DNA of 64,000 nt from Pseudaeromonas sharmana (GCF_042649925.1 NZ_JBHSAF010000014.1:868001-932000); one strand, 5' to 3'. Positions 9,511 to 18,831 are shown, counted from the stretch's first letter. Notes: a model not told the origin generated them from the letters alone. Program-made: numbers and translations.

Positions 9511-10575
9511 TTACTGACCACCAGGATCCAGCGTTAACGAAAGAACGCCGTAATCTTGTGGCGGCTTCGGGAACTTCCCTATCCGGTTTACCGCAGCAAT
9601 ACCGGCATTACAGATTGTCGGATTGCCATCGCAAGGCCCTGCGGAGATCACCAGGCCATCGGGTGCGATCCGCACTTTCAGTACTGCTGTCTTACCAAAC
9701 ATGGTTCGGTCGATCAGCATGTTGCGTTTAACCATGTCGGCAACCAGACCACTGTATTGATCGTCTCCGTTACCACTACCAGGCCCAGCTTTATTACCGG
9801 CGGAGCCCGGAGTGTCACTGTCTAGATCACTGAAGAGATCCTCTTCCAGCTGCTGGGCTTCCTTTTTACGCGCGGCTGCATCGGCTTTTTGCTTCAACTC
9901 GGCTTTTTTCTTCTCTTCTTCTTTCTTCTTTGCCGCCGCTTGCTTCTGCTCTTCCGCCTTTTTCTTCTCTTCAGCCTGCTTTTTCTTCAGCTCTTCTTGT
10001 TTCTTCAATTCCTGTTGCTTTTTCAGCTCTTCTTCTTTCTTTTTCAACTCTTCTTCTTTCTTTTTCAGATCATCAAGACGCTTCTTCTCGGCATCCTGTT
10101 TCTCCTTTTCCTGTTTTTTCTTCTGCTCTTCTTCAAGGCGCTTTTGCTCGAGCTCTTTTTGTTTTTTCTCTTCGAGCTTTTTCTTCTCGAGTGCAATCTT
10201 CTTTTCGTTTTCCAGCTTTTGCCGCTCAATCTCTTTCTTGCGAACCGCCTCTTTTTCCGCCTGCTTCTTCTCTTCTTCACGACGCAAACGAATGGTTTCC
10301 TGTTCCTTCAGCTGACGAGTCTGTTCTAATACCTTTTTTTGCTCTTCCTGCTTCTGGAGCTGCTCCTGTTGCTGTTGCACTTTCTGTTGTTTGACAAACT
10401 CAGCATGTTGCTTGAATTGCAGTTCATCAATCACCACAGCGTGAACAACACCGCCGCCACCGCCGCCTCCTGGACGCTTGGGTTTATCCAGATTCCATTT
10501 CAGGACAAAGGCCAGGATCAGCAAGGCGTGCAATACCAGAGACACCACGACCGGACCGGTCATACTGCGTTTCAC
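9511..10575 (-). CDS. tolA: Tol-Pal system protein TolA
   Basis: TolA is the inner-membrane anchored linker that spans the periplasm and pulls on TolB-Pal using the proton-motive force harvested by TolQR. The 354-aa protein has one N-terminal membrane helix (about residues 9-27), a Gly run (PGGGGGGG), and a very long Lys/Glu/Gln-rich helical domain II (about 60-245). The C-terminal globular domain contains VLKVRIAPDGLV and two cysteines (GPCDGNPTIC) expected to form the conserved disulfide. It begins 16 bp after tolR. Confidence 0.95.
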   Translation of the reverse strand: MKRSMTGPVVVSLVLHALLILAFVLKWNLDKPKRPGGGGGGGVVHAVVIDELQFKQHAEFVKQQKVQQQQEQLQKQEEQKKVLEQTRQLKEQETIRLRREEEKKQAEKEAVRKKEIERQKLENEKKIALEKKKLEEKKQKELEQKRLEEEQKKKQEKEKQDAEKKRLDDLKKKEEELKKKEEELKKQQELKKQEELKKKQAEEKKKAEEQKQAAAKKKEEEKKKAELKQKADAAARKKEAQQLEEDLFSDLDSDTPGSAGNKAGPGSGNGDDQYSGLVADMVKRNMLIDRTMFGKTAVLKVRIAPDGLVISAGPCDGNPTICNAGIAAVNRIGKFPKPPQDYGVLSLTLDPGGQ

Positions 10576-10591
10576 CGTCTGACTACTCCGA

Positions 10592-11026
10592 TTACTTCTT
10601 CTTTCCGACAGGTTCTGTCATCAAGCCAACTGAAGGGACGCCCGCCTCTTTCAAGGCAGCCATCAGCTGAACTACAGCGTCGTAGGGAACTTTGGCATCC
10701 CCCTGGACGACCACGGGTGACTCTGGATTCATCTTCAGATACTGCGCAACCTGTCCAGCAAGGTCGACCAAGTCCAGCGTCTCTTTATGGGTATCACCGA
10801 TATCAAGGAAATAACGCCCAGTCGCATCCACCGAGGCCACGACAGGGGTCTTCATGTCCTCATCGATCGGTTGTGAATCAGCCTGCGGCAAATCCACTGT
10901 CACCCCTTGCATGATCACGGGCGCGGTAGCCATAAAGATGATCAGCAAGACCAGCATGACGTCGATATACGGAACGACGTTAATCTCGGCGACAGCCCGC
11001 TTCTTGCTGCGTTGATGCACTTGCAT
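10592..11026 (-). CDS. tolR: Tol-Pal system protein TolR
   Basis: TolR belongs to the ExbD/TolR family and forms the proton channel with TolQ. The 144-aa product has one membrane helix carrying the essential Asp (INVVPYIDVMLVLLIIFM) and a periplasmic domain. It starts 2 bp after the tolQ stop, so translation is probably coupled. Confidence 0.95.
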   Translation of the reverse strand: MQVHQRSKKRAVAEINVVPYIDVMLVLLIIFMATAPVIMQGVTVDLPQADSQPIDEDMKTPVVASVDATGRYFLDIGDTHKETLDLVDLAGQVAQYLKMNPESPVVVQGDAKVPYDAVVQLMAALKEAGVPSVGLMTEPVGKKK

Positions 11027-11028
11027 GT

Positions 11029-11715
11029 TTACTCACCCTTGTTGACCAACTGGCGGTTGAGAATAGTGGAAAATTCGTCCATGAAATTGATATAGGCGTT
11101 TTCCAGCTTCTCGACTTTGGTGCTAAAGCGGTTAAAGGCGACCACGGCCGGGATAGCGGCAAACAGCCCCATCGCGGTGGCGATCAACGCCTCAGCAATA
11201 GGCGGAGCCACCATCGCCAACGTCGCATTTTTGACCGCAGCCAAGGCAACGAAGGCGTGCATGATGCCCCACACAGTACCAAATAGACCGATATAGGGGC
11301 TGATGGAACCAATGGTGGCCAGGACCGGCAGACTGGTCTCCAGATCATCAACCTCACGCGAGAGTGAGACACGCATGGCACGGTAAGTACCATCCATAAC
11401 CATCTCCTGGCTGCGCAACCCGGTGTTGTGTAGACGAGCAAACTCCTTGAAGCCGGAGAAGAAGATCTGCTCCAGCCCACTCAACTCATCACGGCGCGAT
11501 GAACACTCCTGATACAAGCGATTCAGATCAATTCCAGACCAGAAGCGCTCTTCAAATTGTTCAGAGGTTGAGCGCGCTTCACGCAACAAACGAGTCCGCT
11601 GCACAATGATGGCCCAAGAGGCAATCGACATGCTCAACAAAATCAGCATGACGATCTGTACCAGGGGACTGGCTTCGAAAATTAAATTAGTAAACGACAG
11701 TTGAGTGGGTTCCAC
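11029..11715 (-). CDS. tolQ: Tol-Pal system protein TolQ
   Basis: TolQ is the MotA/TolQ/ExbB-type inner-membrane subunit of the Tol motor. The 228-aa protein has three membrane segments (about residues 17-37, 135-160 and 170-190), with SPYIGLFGTVWGIMHAF and IAEALIATAMGLFAAIPAV as family signatures. The start is a GTG at 11715 with GGGAG upstream, and it overlaps the end of ybgC by 29 nt. Confidence 0.95.
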   Translation of the reverse strand: MEPTQLSFTNLIFEASPLVQIVMLILLSMSIASWAIIVQRTRLLREARSTSEQFEERFWSGIDLNRLYQECSSRRDELSGLEQIFFSGFKEFARLHNTGLRSQEMVMDGTYRAMRVSLSREVDDLETSLPVLATIGSISPYIGLFGTVWGIMHAFVALAAVKNATLAMVAPPIAEALIATAMGLFAAIPAVVAFNRFSTKVEKLENAYINFMDEFSTILNRQLVNKGE

Positions 11716-12115
11716 TGCTAAAAACTCCCTTAATCACTTCTGGAAAAGCGGTTGGCCGCATCTGACTCAGGCTGACACAGGCAATGGTTACCCTGGCAGA
11801 CACCAGTTGCTGGCCGCGCTCATCTTGGATTTGTTGCGTAAAAATGACCGATGCTCGTTTCAGTTCCTGAATAACACAGGTAACCGAGAGCATCTGGTTA
11901 AAACGTGCGGCACGGTGAAAATCGATATCGATATGGCGAACGACAAAGGCAACGTCTTGGCGTAACCATTCATCTTGTTCCACACCACGTTCCCGAAGCC
12001 ACTCAGTGCGAGCTCTTTCCAGAAATTTCAGGTAGTTGGCGTTATAGACGATGCCACCGGCATCCGTATCCTCATAGTAGACGCGGACCGGGTACCTAAA
12101 ATCTGCTGGTTGCAT
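11687..12115 (-). CDS. ybgC: Acyl-CoA thioesterase YbgC
   Basis: YbgC is a cytosolic hot-dog fold thioesterase of the 4-hydroxybenzoyl-CoA thioesterase family that is always first in tol-pal operons. The catalytic region YYEDTDAGGIVYNANYLKF contains the family Asp. The start at 12115 (MQPADFRYPVRVYY, 142 aa) fits family length. The ribosome site is weak and a GTG at 12127 is a possible alternative. The 3' end overlaps tolQ. Confidence 0.9.
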   Translation of the reverse strand: MQPADFRYPVRVYYEDTDAGGIVYNANYLKFLERARTEWLRERGVEQDEWLRQDVAFVVRHIDIDFHRAARFNQMLSVTCVIQELKRASVIFTQQIQDERGQQLVSARVTIACVSLSQMRPTAFPEVIKGVFSSGTHSTVVY

Positions 12116-12212
12116 TTGGGGGAACACACTCCACCGTTGGAAAAGTGCGCCTAGTGTACCGCAGGTAAAATTGGGAAAGAAGGTGATCTGCCTCACTAGC
12201 AGATAGTGATAT

Positions 12213-12240
12213 AAAAAAAACAGGCCACCGAAGTGGCCTG
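12213..12240 (-). terminator. Terminator of the cydABX operon
   Basis: On the minus strand, an 8-bp stem CAGGCCAC/GTGGCCTG with a TTCG loop is followed by eight T residues. It lies 14 bp after the cydX stop and separates cyd from ybgC-tol. Confidence 0.9.
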
Positions 12241-12253
12241 CATGGCATGGAAA

Positions 12254-12361
12254 TCAATCGAGCTTGCGATCGAGATTTTCCGTATGCTCCAACCAAAGAG
12301 CATTAATAATCCCGAAGGCACAAGCCAGCAACAGGCCAAGGATCCAGGTGAAATACCACAT
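12254..12361 (-). CDS. cydX: Cytochrome bd-I oxidase subunit CydX
   Basis: CydX is a 35-aa single-span membrane protein that stabilises the heme b595/d site of cytochrome bd oxidase. The sequence MWYFTWILGLLLACAF and the charged tail after LWLEHTEN match the CydX/YbgT family. An AAGGAG ribosome site precedes the ATG, and the gene begins 11 bp after cydB. Confidence 0.93.
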   Translation of the reverse strand: MWYFTWILGLLLACAFGIINALWLEHTENLDRKLD

Positions 12362-12372
12362 GTTGTCGCTCC

Positions 12373-13512
12373 TTAATAAACAGAATGCTTGTTCGCTTCG
12401 ATGAACTGCTTGTTGACGCGACCAAACATCTTGTAATAGGTCCACAGGGTGTAGGCCAGGATGATGGGTACAAAAATCACCGCCGCCACCAGCATCACCG
12501 ACAAGGTATTTTGCGATGAGGTGGCATCCCATACGGTCAAGCTCTGCGCCGGATTCAGGCTAGAAGGCATAATGAACGGGAACATGCTGAAACCCGCGGT
12601 CAAAATGATGCCAGCAATAGACAGAGACGATGTTGTGAATGCCAAGGCTCCTTTACCAAAGCGGGCAAACAGCGCCGTAAACAGGGCCATAACGACACCC
12701 AACACTGGCGCCACCATCATCCATGGATAGCTTTCATAGTTCTGCAACCACGCGCCAGCCTCAACCACCACGCTCTTTTGCAACGGGTTGGAGACCGCAT
12801 CAACGCCCTGGAACGCGGTAATAACGTAGCCATCAATACCATTCGCCACCCAATAGCCCGCAGCGGCGAACAGAATGGCCGTCAGTAACCCTGTGATGGA
12901 GGCGACATTGCGCGCACGGGCAAGCACATCACCTTCGGTCTTCATCATCAGCCAAGTAGCCCCTTGAGTGACAATCATGAACAGGCTGACGAAACCGGCC
13001 AACAAGCCAAACGGGTTCAACAAACCGAAGAAATTGCCCTCGTAGCTTGAGCGCAGATACTGGTCGAGCGAGAACGGTACACCTTGCAACAGATTACCGA
13101 ATGCCACACCGAAGACGATCGGCGGAACAGCACCACCAATAAACAAGCACCAGTCCCACGTCGTGCGCCAGCGCGGATCTTCGATTTTCGAACGGTAGTC
13201 AAAACCAACAGGCCGGAAGAACAGGGCCATCAGCGTCAATACCATGGCTACGTAAAAGCCCGAAAACGCCGTGGCATAGACGGTTGGCCAAGCGGCAAAA
13301 ATAGCGCCCCCAGCGGTGATTAACCAAACCTGGTTACCATCCCAATGGGGAGCCACTGTGTTGATGATCACGCGACGCTCTGTATCGTTTTTGCCGATTA
13401 CCGGCAACAGGGCGCCAACCCCCATATCAAAACCATCAGTGACGGCGAAACCGATCAGCAGGACACCAACCAGGACCCACCAGATCACGCGTAATACTTC
13501 ATAGTCCAACAT
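12373..13512 (-). CDS. cydB: Cytochrome bd ubiquinol oxidase subunit II
   Basis: Subunit II of the high-affinity terminal oxidase that reduces O2 to water with ubiquinol at low oxygen. The 379-aa protein equals E. coli CydB in length, with multiple membrane helices and the N-terminal LIGFAVTDGFDMGVGALLP motif. It follows cydA by 11 bp. Confidence 0.96.
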   Translation of the reverse strand: MLDYEVLRVIWWVLVGVLLIGFAVTDGFDMGVGALLPVIGKNDTERRVIINTVAPHWDGNQVWLITAGGAIFAAWPTVYATAFSGFYVAMVLTLMALFFRPVGFDYRSKIEDPRWRTTWDWCLFIGGAVPPIVFGVAFGNLLQGVPFSLDQYLRSSYEGNFFGLLNPFGLLAGFVSLFMIVTQGATWLMMKTEGDVLARARNVASITGLLTAILFAAAGYWVANGIDGYVITAFQGVDAVSNPLQKSVVVEAGAWLQNYESYPWMMVAPVLGVVMALFTALFARFGKGALAFTTSSLSIAGIILTAGFSMFPFIMPSSLNPAQSLTVWDATSSQNTLSVMLVAAVIFVPIILAYTLWTYYKMFGRVNKQFIEANKHSVY

Positions 13513-13523
13513 GTCTGCTTTCC

Positions 13524-15080
13524 TTATGCGCTATGAGTTTCGAAGTGATACTTGCCTGTTTTCAGGCTGCTTGGTCCCTTGCGGGCGAACTTGAACATCA
13601 GGTACATCTCGACGACCAGCAGTACGGTGTAGAAGGTACAAATGCCGATCAAGGAGAACCAAAGATCTGCCTCGGTCAAGGTTGATGCCGACATGAACGT
13701 GGGCAATACCTCTGCGATAGTCCAAGGTTGACGACCATACTCAGCGACGAACCACCCACATTCGATAGCGATCCACGGTAACGGGATCCCCCACAACAGT
13801 GCCTTGAGCAACCACTTGCGTTCACCGATACGATGGCGGGTGCTGTCATAGAAAGCGATGCCGATCAGCACCAGCATCAGGATGCCTACGCCGACCATAA
13901 TGCGGAACGAGAAGAACACAGGTGCGACATTCGGGATACTATCCTTGGCCGCCAGCGCAATCTGTTCGTCAGTCGCATCACTGATGTTAGCGGTGTAACG
14001 CTTGAGCAAGAGCCCATAGCCCAAATCATTCTTTACTGCATTGAATGCGTTAACCGTCGCCTCAGATTTGTCACCACTTTGCAATTTGTTCAGCAAATCG
14101 TAGGCCTGCATGCCACTACGAATACGCTCTTCGTGCTGCTTGACCAGATCAGTCAGGCCAGTCACTTGCTTATCCAGAGAGCGAGTCGCGATGATGCCCA
14201 TCACATAGGGGATCTTGATGGCATAGTCAGTACGCATCGCTTCCTGGTTTGGAATACCGATGACAGTAAACGCTGCCGGTGCCTCTTCGGTATGCCATTC
14301 CGCTTCAATCGCGGCCAGTTTTACCTTCTGCAAGTCGCCGATCTCGTAGCCTGACTCATCGCCCAGCACCAGTACGGAGAGAATCGATGCCATGCCAAAT
14401 GCCGCAGCAATCGCAAAAGAGCGACGAGCGAATGGAATATCACGGCCTTTAAGCAGGTAGTAGGAGGAGATCCCCAACACAAACATGGCGCCTGTGGTAT
14501 AGCCAGCTGCGACGGTGTGAACAAACTTGACCTGTGCTACCGGGTTGAAAATCAGCTCGCCAAAGCTGACCATCTCCATACGCATGGTTTCAAAATTGAA
14601 CTCAGCACCCGCCGGGAACTGCATCCAGCCATTCGCCACCAAAATCCACAGTGCTGACAAGTTGGTACCGATGGCCATCAACCAGGTACACCCCAGATGC
14701 TGCACCTTGGTCATGCGATCCCAGCCAAAAAAGAACATGCCAACGAAGGTTGATTCTAGAAAGAAGGCCATCAACCCTTCGATCGCCAGCGGTGCACCAA
14801 AGATATCGCCTACGTAGTGAGAGTAATAGGACCAGTTGGTACCAAACTGGAATTCCATCGTCAGGCCGGTCGTCACCCCCAGCGCAAAGTTGATGGCAAA
14901 CAGCTTGCCCCAAAATTTAGTCATGTCCTTGTAAATAGGATTGTTGGTCATCACATAGACCGACTCCATGATCGCCAGCAGGAATGTCATGCCAAGCGTC
15001 AGGGGCACGAATAAAAAGTGATAGAGCGCTGTTGCGGCAAACTGGATCCGCGACAGTTCGACCACAGTCTCATTAATCAT
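13524..15080 (-). CDS. cydA: Cytochrome bd ubiquinol oxidase subunit I
   Basis: Subunit I holds hemes b558, b595 and d and the quinol site. The 518-aa protein has the N-terminal heme-ligand helix (RIQFAATALYHFLFVPLTLG, His19), nine predicted membrane helices and a long periplasmic Q-loop, as in the E. coli (522 aa) long-loop class. It is the first gene of cydABX, with a long upstream region that suggests oxygen-responsive control. Confidence 0.96.
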   Translation of the reverse strand: MINETVVELSRIQFAATALYHFLFVPLTLGMTFLLAIMESVYVMTNNPIYKDMTKFWGKLFAINFALGVTTGLTMEFQFGTNWSYYSHYVGDIFGAPLAIEGLMAFFLESTFVGMFFFGWDRMTKVQHLGCTWLMAIGTNLSALWILVANGWMQFPAGAEFNFETMRMEMVSFGELIFNPVAQVKFVHTVAAGYTTGAMFVLGISSYYLLKGRDIPFARRSFAIAAAFGMASILSVLVLGDESGYEIGDLQKVKLAAIEAEWHTEEAPAAFTVIGIPNQEAMRTDYAIKIPYVMGIIATRSLDKQVTGLTDLVKQHEERIRSGMQAYDLLNKLQSGDKSEATVNAFNAVKNDLGYGLLLKRYTANISDATDEQIALAAKDSIPNVAPVFFSFRIMVGVGILMLVLIGIAFYDSTRHRIGERKWLLKALLWGIPLPWIAIECGWFVAEYGRQPWTIAEVLPTFMSASTLTEADLWFSLIGICTFYTVLLVVEMYLMFKFARKGPSSLKTGKYHFETHSA

Positions 15081-15166
15081 GATTTGTCCTCACCGATTGC
15101 TACCTCTGGTACCCCACTCTCAGGAATACCGCCTCCATGCATTGGTATGGTCTCGCACAAGCCGAA

Positions 15167-15183
15167 ATTAACAACGCATTAAC
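15167..15183 (-). promoter_or_regulatory. ArcA-like direct repeat upstream of cydA
   Basis: On the minus strand GTTAAT occurs twice with an 11-bp period (15178-15183 and 15167-15172), about 90 bp upstream of the cydA start. ArcA sites are built from such repeats and cydAB is a classical ArcA target. The assignment is inference from the pattern and the context. Confidence 0.4.
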
Positions 15184-15453
15184 AAGACCAGATCAAATGC
15201 AACAAAATTACAACATTTAATCTCTAAAGCTGTATTTTAACGGTAACTTTATACCATTTTGGGTGTTACCGCTGCAATAAAGCGTACCCGACATCTGATC
15301 ACAAGTGAGTGACAAATGTTAATAATTTGCAACCACTTAGATATTATAACCCTAATTCTTATGCTGTTTTATTCCAGGTCACATCTCTTGGTAACGGCCG
15401 TCAAAAAAACCATATTAGTTTTTCTAATTGATAAGCCGTGATTTATATCATTT

Positions 15454-15579
15454 GTTCCACGGCGGCCGAGTACCTAGAATTACCCCAGTGCTGAGATTAA
15501 CGGATTATCCTGTTTGTTATTCACAGACGTGAACTCACAACTTTGAAGTGTCGCCTGCCTCGTCGGCAGGCTTTTTTTT
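15454..15579 (+). ncRNA. Candidate small RNA ending at an orphan terminator
   Basis: A strong plus-strand terminator (stem GCCTGCC 15553-15559 / GGCAGGC 15565-15571, loop TCGTC, then eight T) lies between two minus-strand genes (ruvB upstream, cydA downstream), so no protein gene uses it. The minus-strand reading of the hairpin has no T tract. A possible extended -10 (TGATTTATA, 15439-15447) would start transcription near 15454. No ORF of note lies between. The remainder of 15081-15704 shows only AT-rich sequence. The start point is a guess; the terminator is clear. Confidence 0.45.
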
Positions 15580-15704
15580 ATCGAAAATCCCGTTTGGATT
15601 GTTCGTGTATGGCATCAGGCTGTGAGAGCACGCCAGTTGGCCAACGTCGCATCAGCTAGCCCGATGACACGCGTACGCGCTGACCAGCTTGTCAGCGCCA
15701 CCTT

Positions 15705-16715
15705 CTAGAGGCTGTCGGGGCGGGATAGGCCGAAATGCTGGTAAGCACGTTGGGTTGCGATGCGCCCTCTTGGGGTACGTTGCAAGAACCCTTGCTGGAT
15801 CAAAAAAGGCTCGATTACATCCTCAATCGTCTCTTTCTCTTCGCCGATTGCCGCTGACAGATTGTCCAGGCCAACGGGACCACCCATAAACTTGTCTATA
15901 ACTGCCAGCAACAGCTTGCGATCCATGTAGTCAAAACCCTGCTGATCCACATCCAGCATGTCCAGCGCGCTGGCTGCAACTTCAGCACTGATATGACCAT
16001 CCGCGCGGATCTCCGCATAGTCACGCACCCGGCGCAACAGGCGGTTGGCAATCCGCGGGGTTCCGCGTGCACGGCACGCAATTTCTGTCGCCCCAGCCGG
16101 CACCATCGATAGACCGAGACAACGGGCACTGCGAGAGACAATCTCTGCTAAATCTTCGACCTTGTAGAACTCGAGCCGCTGCACGATGCCAAAGCGATCG
16201 CGCAATGGCGAAGTCAACGAGCCGGCACGGGTGGTTGCCCCGATCAGGGTAAAGGGGGGAAGTTCCAACTTGATAGAACGCGCCGCCGGGCCTTCGCCAA
16301 TCATGATATCGAGCTGGTAGTCCTCCATTGCCGGATAGAGTACCTCCTCAACGACCGGGCTTAAACGATGGATTTCATCGATGAACAGCACATCATTGGG
16401 CTCGAGATTGGTCAGTAACGCCGCGAGATCCCCGGCCTTCTCCAGCACAGGTCCTGACGTCGTTTTGATGTTGACTCCCATTTCATTGGCCACGATGTTG
16501 GCCAACGTGGTCTTCCCCAGCCCTGGAGGGCCGAAGATGAGCAGGTGATCCAGTGCTTCCCCGCGACGGCGCGCCGCTTCGATAAATATTTCCATCTGGC
16601 CGCGTACATGATCCTGCCCCTGATAATCAGCGAGCTGGCGAGGGCGTATCGCCCGATCCAGGAGTTCATCCTCTCGGGTCTCGGCGGTGTTGATAAGGCG
16701 GTCGGCTTCGATCAT
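15705..16715 (-). CDS. ruvB: Holliday junction branch migration helicase RuvB
   Basis: RuvB is the AAA+ hexameric motor that drives branch migration with RuvA. The 336-aa sequence shows Walker A GPPGLGKTTLAN, Walker B LFIDEIHRLSP, sensor 1 GATTRAG and the arginine-finger region LTSPLRDRFG. It starts 10 bp after ruvA. Confidence 0.97.
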   Translation of the reverse strand: MIEADRLINTAETREDELLDRAIRPRQLADYQGQDHVRGQMEIFIEAARRRGEALDHLLIFGPPGLGKTTLANIVANEMGVNIKTTSGPVLEKAGDLAALLTNLEPNDVLFIDEIHRLSPVVEEVLYPAMEDYQLDIMIGEGPAARSIKLELPPFTLIGATTRAGSLTSPLRDRFGIVQRLEFYKVEDLAEIVSRSARCLGLSMVPAGATEIACRARGTPRIANRLLRRVRDYAEIRADGHISAEVAASALDMLDVDQQGFDYMDRKLLLAVIDKFMGGPVGLDNLSAAIGEEKETIEDVIEPFLIQQGFLQRTPRGRIATQRAYQHFGLSRPDSL

Positions 16716-16725
16716 CGTTGTTTAC

Positions 16726-17346
16726 TCAGGCCATACTTCGCAATGCGTCGCGGATCACCGCTTCCACTTTCATGTCAGCCTGGTAGACGCGACTGACGGC
16801 GGCACTGGCTTGCTGCGGCTTGTAGCCCAACACCAGCAGAGCGGAGATGGCTTCCTCCTCGACGCCTGATGCAGAAGATGGCTGGTTGGCTGCCGTCACG
16901 GAAACAGCATCGGTATAAGGGGTGAACAATGCCCCTTCACTCCAGCCTTTCAGGCGATCCTTCATCTCAACTACCAGCCGTTCAGCCGTTTTCTTGCCCA
17001 CGCCAGGCAATTTGATCAGGCTGCTGATGTCTTCACGTTCTACCGTGGTTACGAATTGCGAAGCCGACATGCCAGACAAGATGGCCAATGCCAACTTAGG
17101 CCCGACACCGTTGGCTTTTAACAATTCGCGGAACAGGGTACGGGTGCGCTTGTCGTTGAAGCCATACAGCAACTGGGCATCTTCACGGACGACAAAATGC
17201 GTATAGAGGCATACCTCTTCGCCAACTACCGGCAGTTCATAAAAACAGGTCATCGGCAATTGCAGCTCATAACCGATACCATGCACTTCCAACAGGATTT
17301 CCGGTGGTTGCTTCTCGATGATAGTCCCACGTAAACGTCCAATCAC
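16726..17346 (-). CDS. ruvA: Holliday junction DNA helicase subunit RuvA
   Basis: RuvA tetramers bind the four-way junction and load RuvB. The 206-aa product starts with MIGRLRGTI from a GTG codon at 17346 preceded by GGGAG. It contains the helix-hairpin-helix motif IKLPGVGKKTAERLVVEMKD and a C-terminal RuvB-binding domain after a Ser/Ala-rich linker. Confidence 0.97.
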   Translation of the reverse strand: MIGRLRGTIIEKQPPEILLEVHGIGYELQLPMTCFYELPVVGEEVCLYTHFVVREDAQLLYGFNDKRTRTLFRELLKANGVGPKLALAILSGMSASQFVTTVEREDISSLIKLPGVGKKTAERLVVEMKDRLKGWSEGALFTPYTDAVSVTAANQPSSASGVEEEAISALLVLGYKPQQASAAVSRVYQADMKVEAVIRDALRSMA

Positions 17347-17413
17347 AGTGCCGACTCCCTGACATAAATAATGGCGCTAGCATAATGAATAACTGGATAA
17401 GTATCCAGTCTTG

Positions 17414-17944
17414 CTAGCGCGAACGGCCGGTCTTGGCGCAGACGCCTCCCGCTCCCCGCCCCGCCATGCGCACCAGACTCTGCAAGGTATGGGCATGGCA
17501 CAAGGCGACCGCCAGGGCGTCGGCAGCATCGGCTTGCGGATTACCCGGCAGCTTCAGAATCTGGCGCACCATGTGCTGCACCTGTTCTTTATCCGCCGCA
17601 CCGGTCCCCACCACCGACAGTTTAACCTGCCGCGCTGCATATTCGGCCACCTCCAGCCCGGCATTCACCGCCGCGACAATGGCTGCACCGCGCGCCTGGC
17701 CCAGCTTGAGGGCCGAATCCGGATTTCGGGCCATGAAAACCTGTTCAATGGCGAAAAGATCCGGTGAAAACTGTCGTATCACTTCGCTGACACCGTCATA
17801 AATCTGCTTCAGACGAGGACCAAGATCACCATCACGCATACGAATGCAGCCCGAACCAAGATATTCAATACGGCCACCCAAAGTACGGATGACACCATAT
17901 CCGGTCACTCGCGATCCGGGATCAATACCTAGCACTATGCTCAC
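17414..17944 (-). CDS. ruvC: Crossover junction endodeoxyribonuclease RuvC
   Basis: RuvC resolves Holliday junctions. The catalytic acidic residues are present in LGIDPGSRVTGYG, FAIEQVFMARNP and DAADALAVALCH. The GTG at 17944 follows a GGAGGG site and gives 176 aa, near the E. coli length of 173; a longer in-frame ATG at 17971 lacks support. Confidence 0.96.
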   Translation of the reverse strand: MSIVLGIDPGSRVTGYGVIRTLGGRIEYLGSGCIRMRDGDLGPRLKQIYDGVSEVIRQFSPDLFAIEQVFMARNPDSALKLGQARGAAIVAAVNAGLEVAEYAARQVKLSVVGTGAADKEQVQHMVRQILKLPGNPQADAADALAVALCHAHTLQSLVRMAGRGAGGVCAKTGRSR

Positions 17945-18011
17945 AACTGCCCTCCGGTATCGATAAAACAAAGGGAGCCGCAGCTCCCTTTACATCAGTG
18001 ATGCGGGTGCC

Positions 18012-18752
18012 TTACAGGGTGGCAGCCACTTCGTCCGAGATGGCGCCGTTGTGATAGACATCCTGCACATCATCCAGATCTTCGAGCATATCGATCAAAC
18101 GCAACAGCTTAGGTGCTGTGTCGACATCCAGATCTGCTTCCGTAGAAGCAATCATGGTCACTTCGGCGTTATCCGGCTTCAAGCCGGCTGATTCCAGCGC
18201 ATCCAACACGTTACCGAATTCGTTCGGCGTGGTGTAGACATCAATGCTGCCATCGTCATTGGTGACCACATCGTCTGCACCGGCTTCCAAGGCGGCATCC
18301 ATCAGCGCATCTTCGTTGGCACTGTTGAAGGTCAGCACGCCCTTCTTGGTAAACAGATAGGCAACCGAACCATCAGTCCCCAGATTACCGCCACACTTGC
18401 TGAAGGCATGCCGAACCTCAGATACAGTCCGGTTGCGGTTATCGGTCATGCACTCAACCATCACTGCCGTACCTGCCGGGCCATAGCCTTCGTAAATAAT
18501 GGTTTCCAGCTCAGCCCCATCGCCACCACCGGCACCACGCTGAATGGCACGATTGATGGTATCGCGGGTCATATTGTTCGACAGGGCGGCCGCCACGGCG
18601 GCACGCAGGCGCGGGTTTGATGCCGGATCGGGATCACCGATCCGCGCCGAAGTCGTGATCTCGCGGATCAACTTGGTAAATATCTTACCGCGCTTGGCAT
18701 CCTGAGCCGCTTTGCGGTGCTTGATGTTGGCCCATTTACTGTGACCTGCCAT
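18012..18752 (-). CDS. yebC: YebC/PmpR-family (TACO1-like) protein
   Basis: A cytosolic protein of the YebC/TACO1 family, described as a transcriptional regulator in some species and as a translation factor easing ribosome stalling in others. The 246-aa sequence begins MAGHSKWANIKHRKAAQDAK and includes the diagnostic RGAGGGDGAELETIIYEGYG. It lies between aspS and ruvC as in enterobacteria. Confidence 0.95.
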   Translation of the reverse strand: MAGHSKWANIKHRKAAQDAKRGKIFTKLIREITTSARIGDPDPASNPRLRAAVAAALSNNMTRDTINRAIQRGAGGGDGAELETIIYEGYGPAGTAVMVECMTDNRNRTVSEVRHAFSKCGGNLGTDGSVAYLFTKKGVLTFNSANEDALMDAALEAGADDVVTNDDGSIDVYTTPNEFGNVLDALESAGLKPDNAEVTMIASTEADLDVDTAPKLLRLIDMLEDLDDVQDVYHNGAISDEVAATL

Positions 18753-18778
18753 AGAGTCTCTCCATCAACATGGTTGTC

Positions 18779-18802
18779 ATGACCTGTGCGTTCACAGGTC
18801 AT
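18779..18802. repeat. Inverted repeat between aspS and yebC
   Basis: A 9-bp perfect inverted repeat ATGACCTGT/ACAGGTCAT with a 6-nt loop lies in the 79-bp gap between aspS and yebC. It has no T tract, so it is not a standard terminator; it may be a processing or mRNA-stability hairpin. Confidence 0.5.
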
Positions 18803-18831
18803 CATAATTCGAGAAGGCCGTCGGCCTTCAA

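Noticed and set aside
9812..10394. Ser/Phe- and Leu/Phe-rich frames on the plus strand
   Set aside because: They are the complement of the repetitive Lys/Glu codons of tolA, not genes.
12254..12532. Longer 92-codon version of cydX
   Set aside because: The extra N-terminal part overlaps cydB in another frame; the 35-codon version has its own AAGGAG site and the family sequence.
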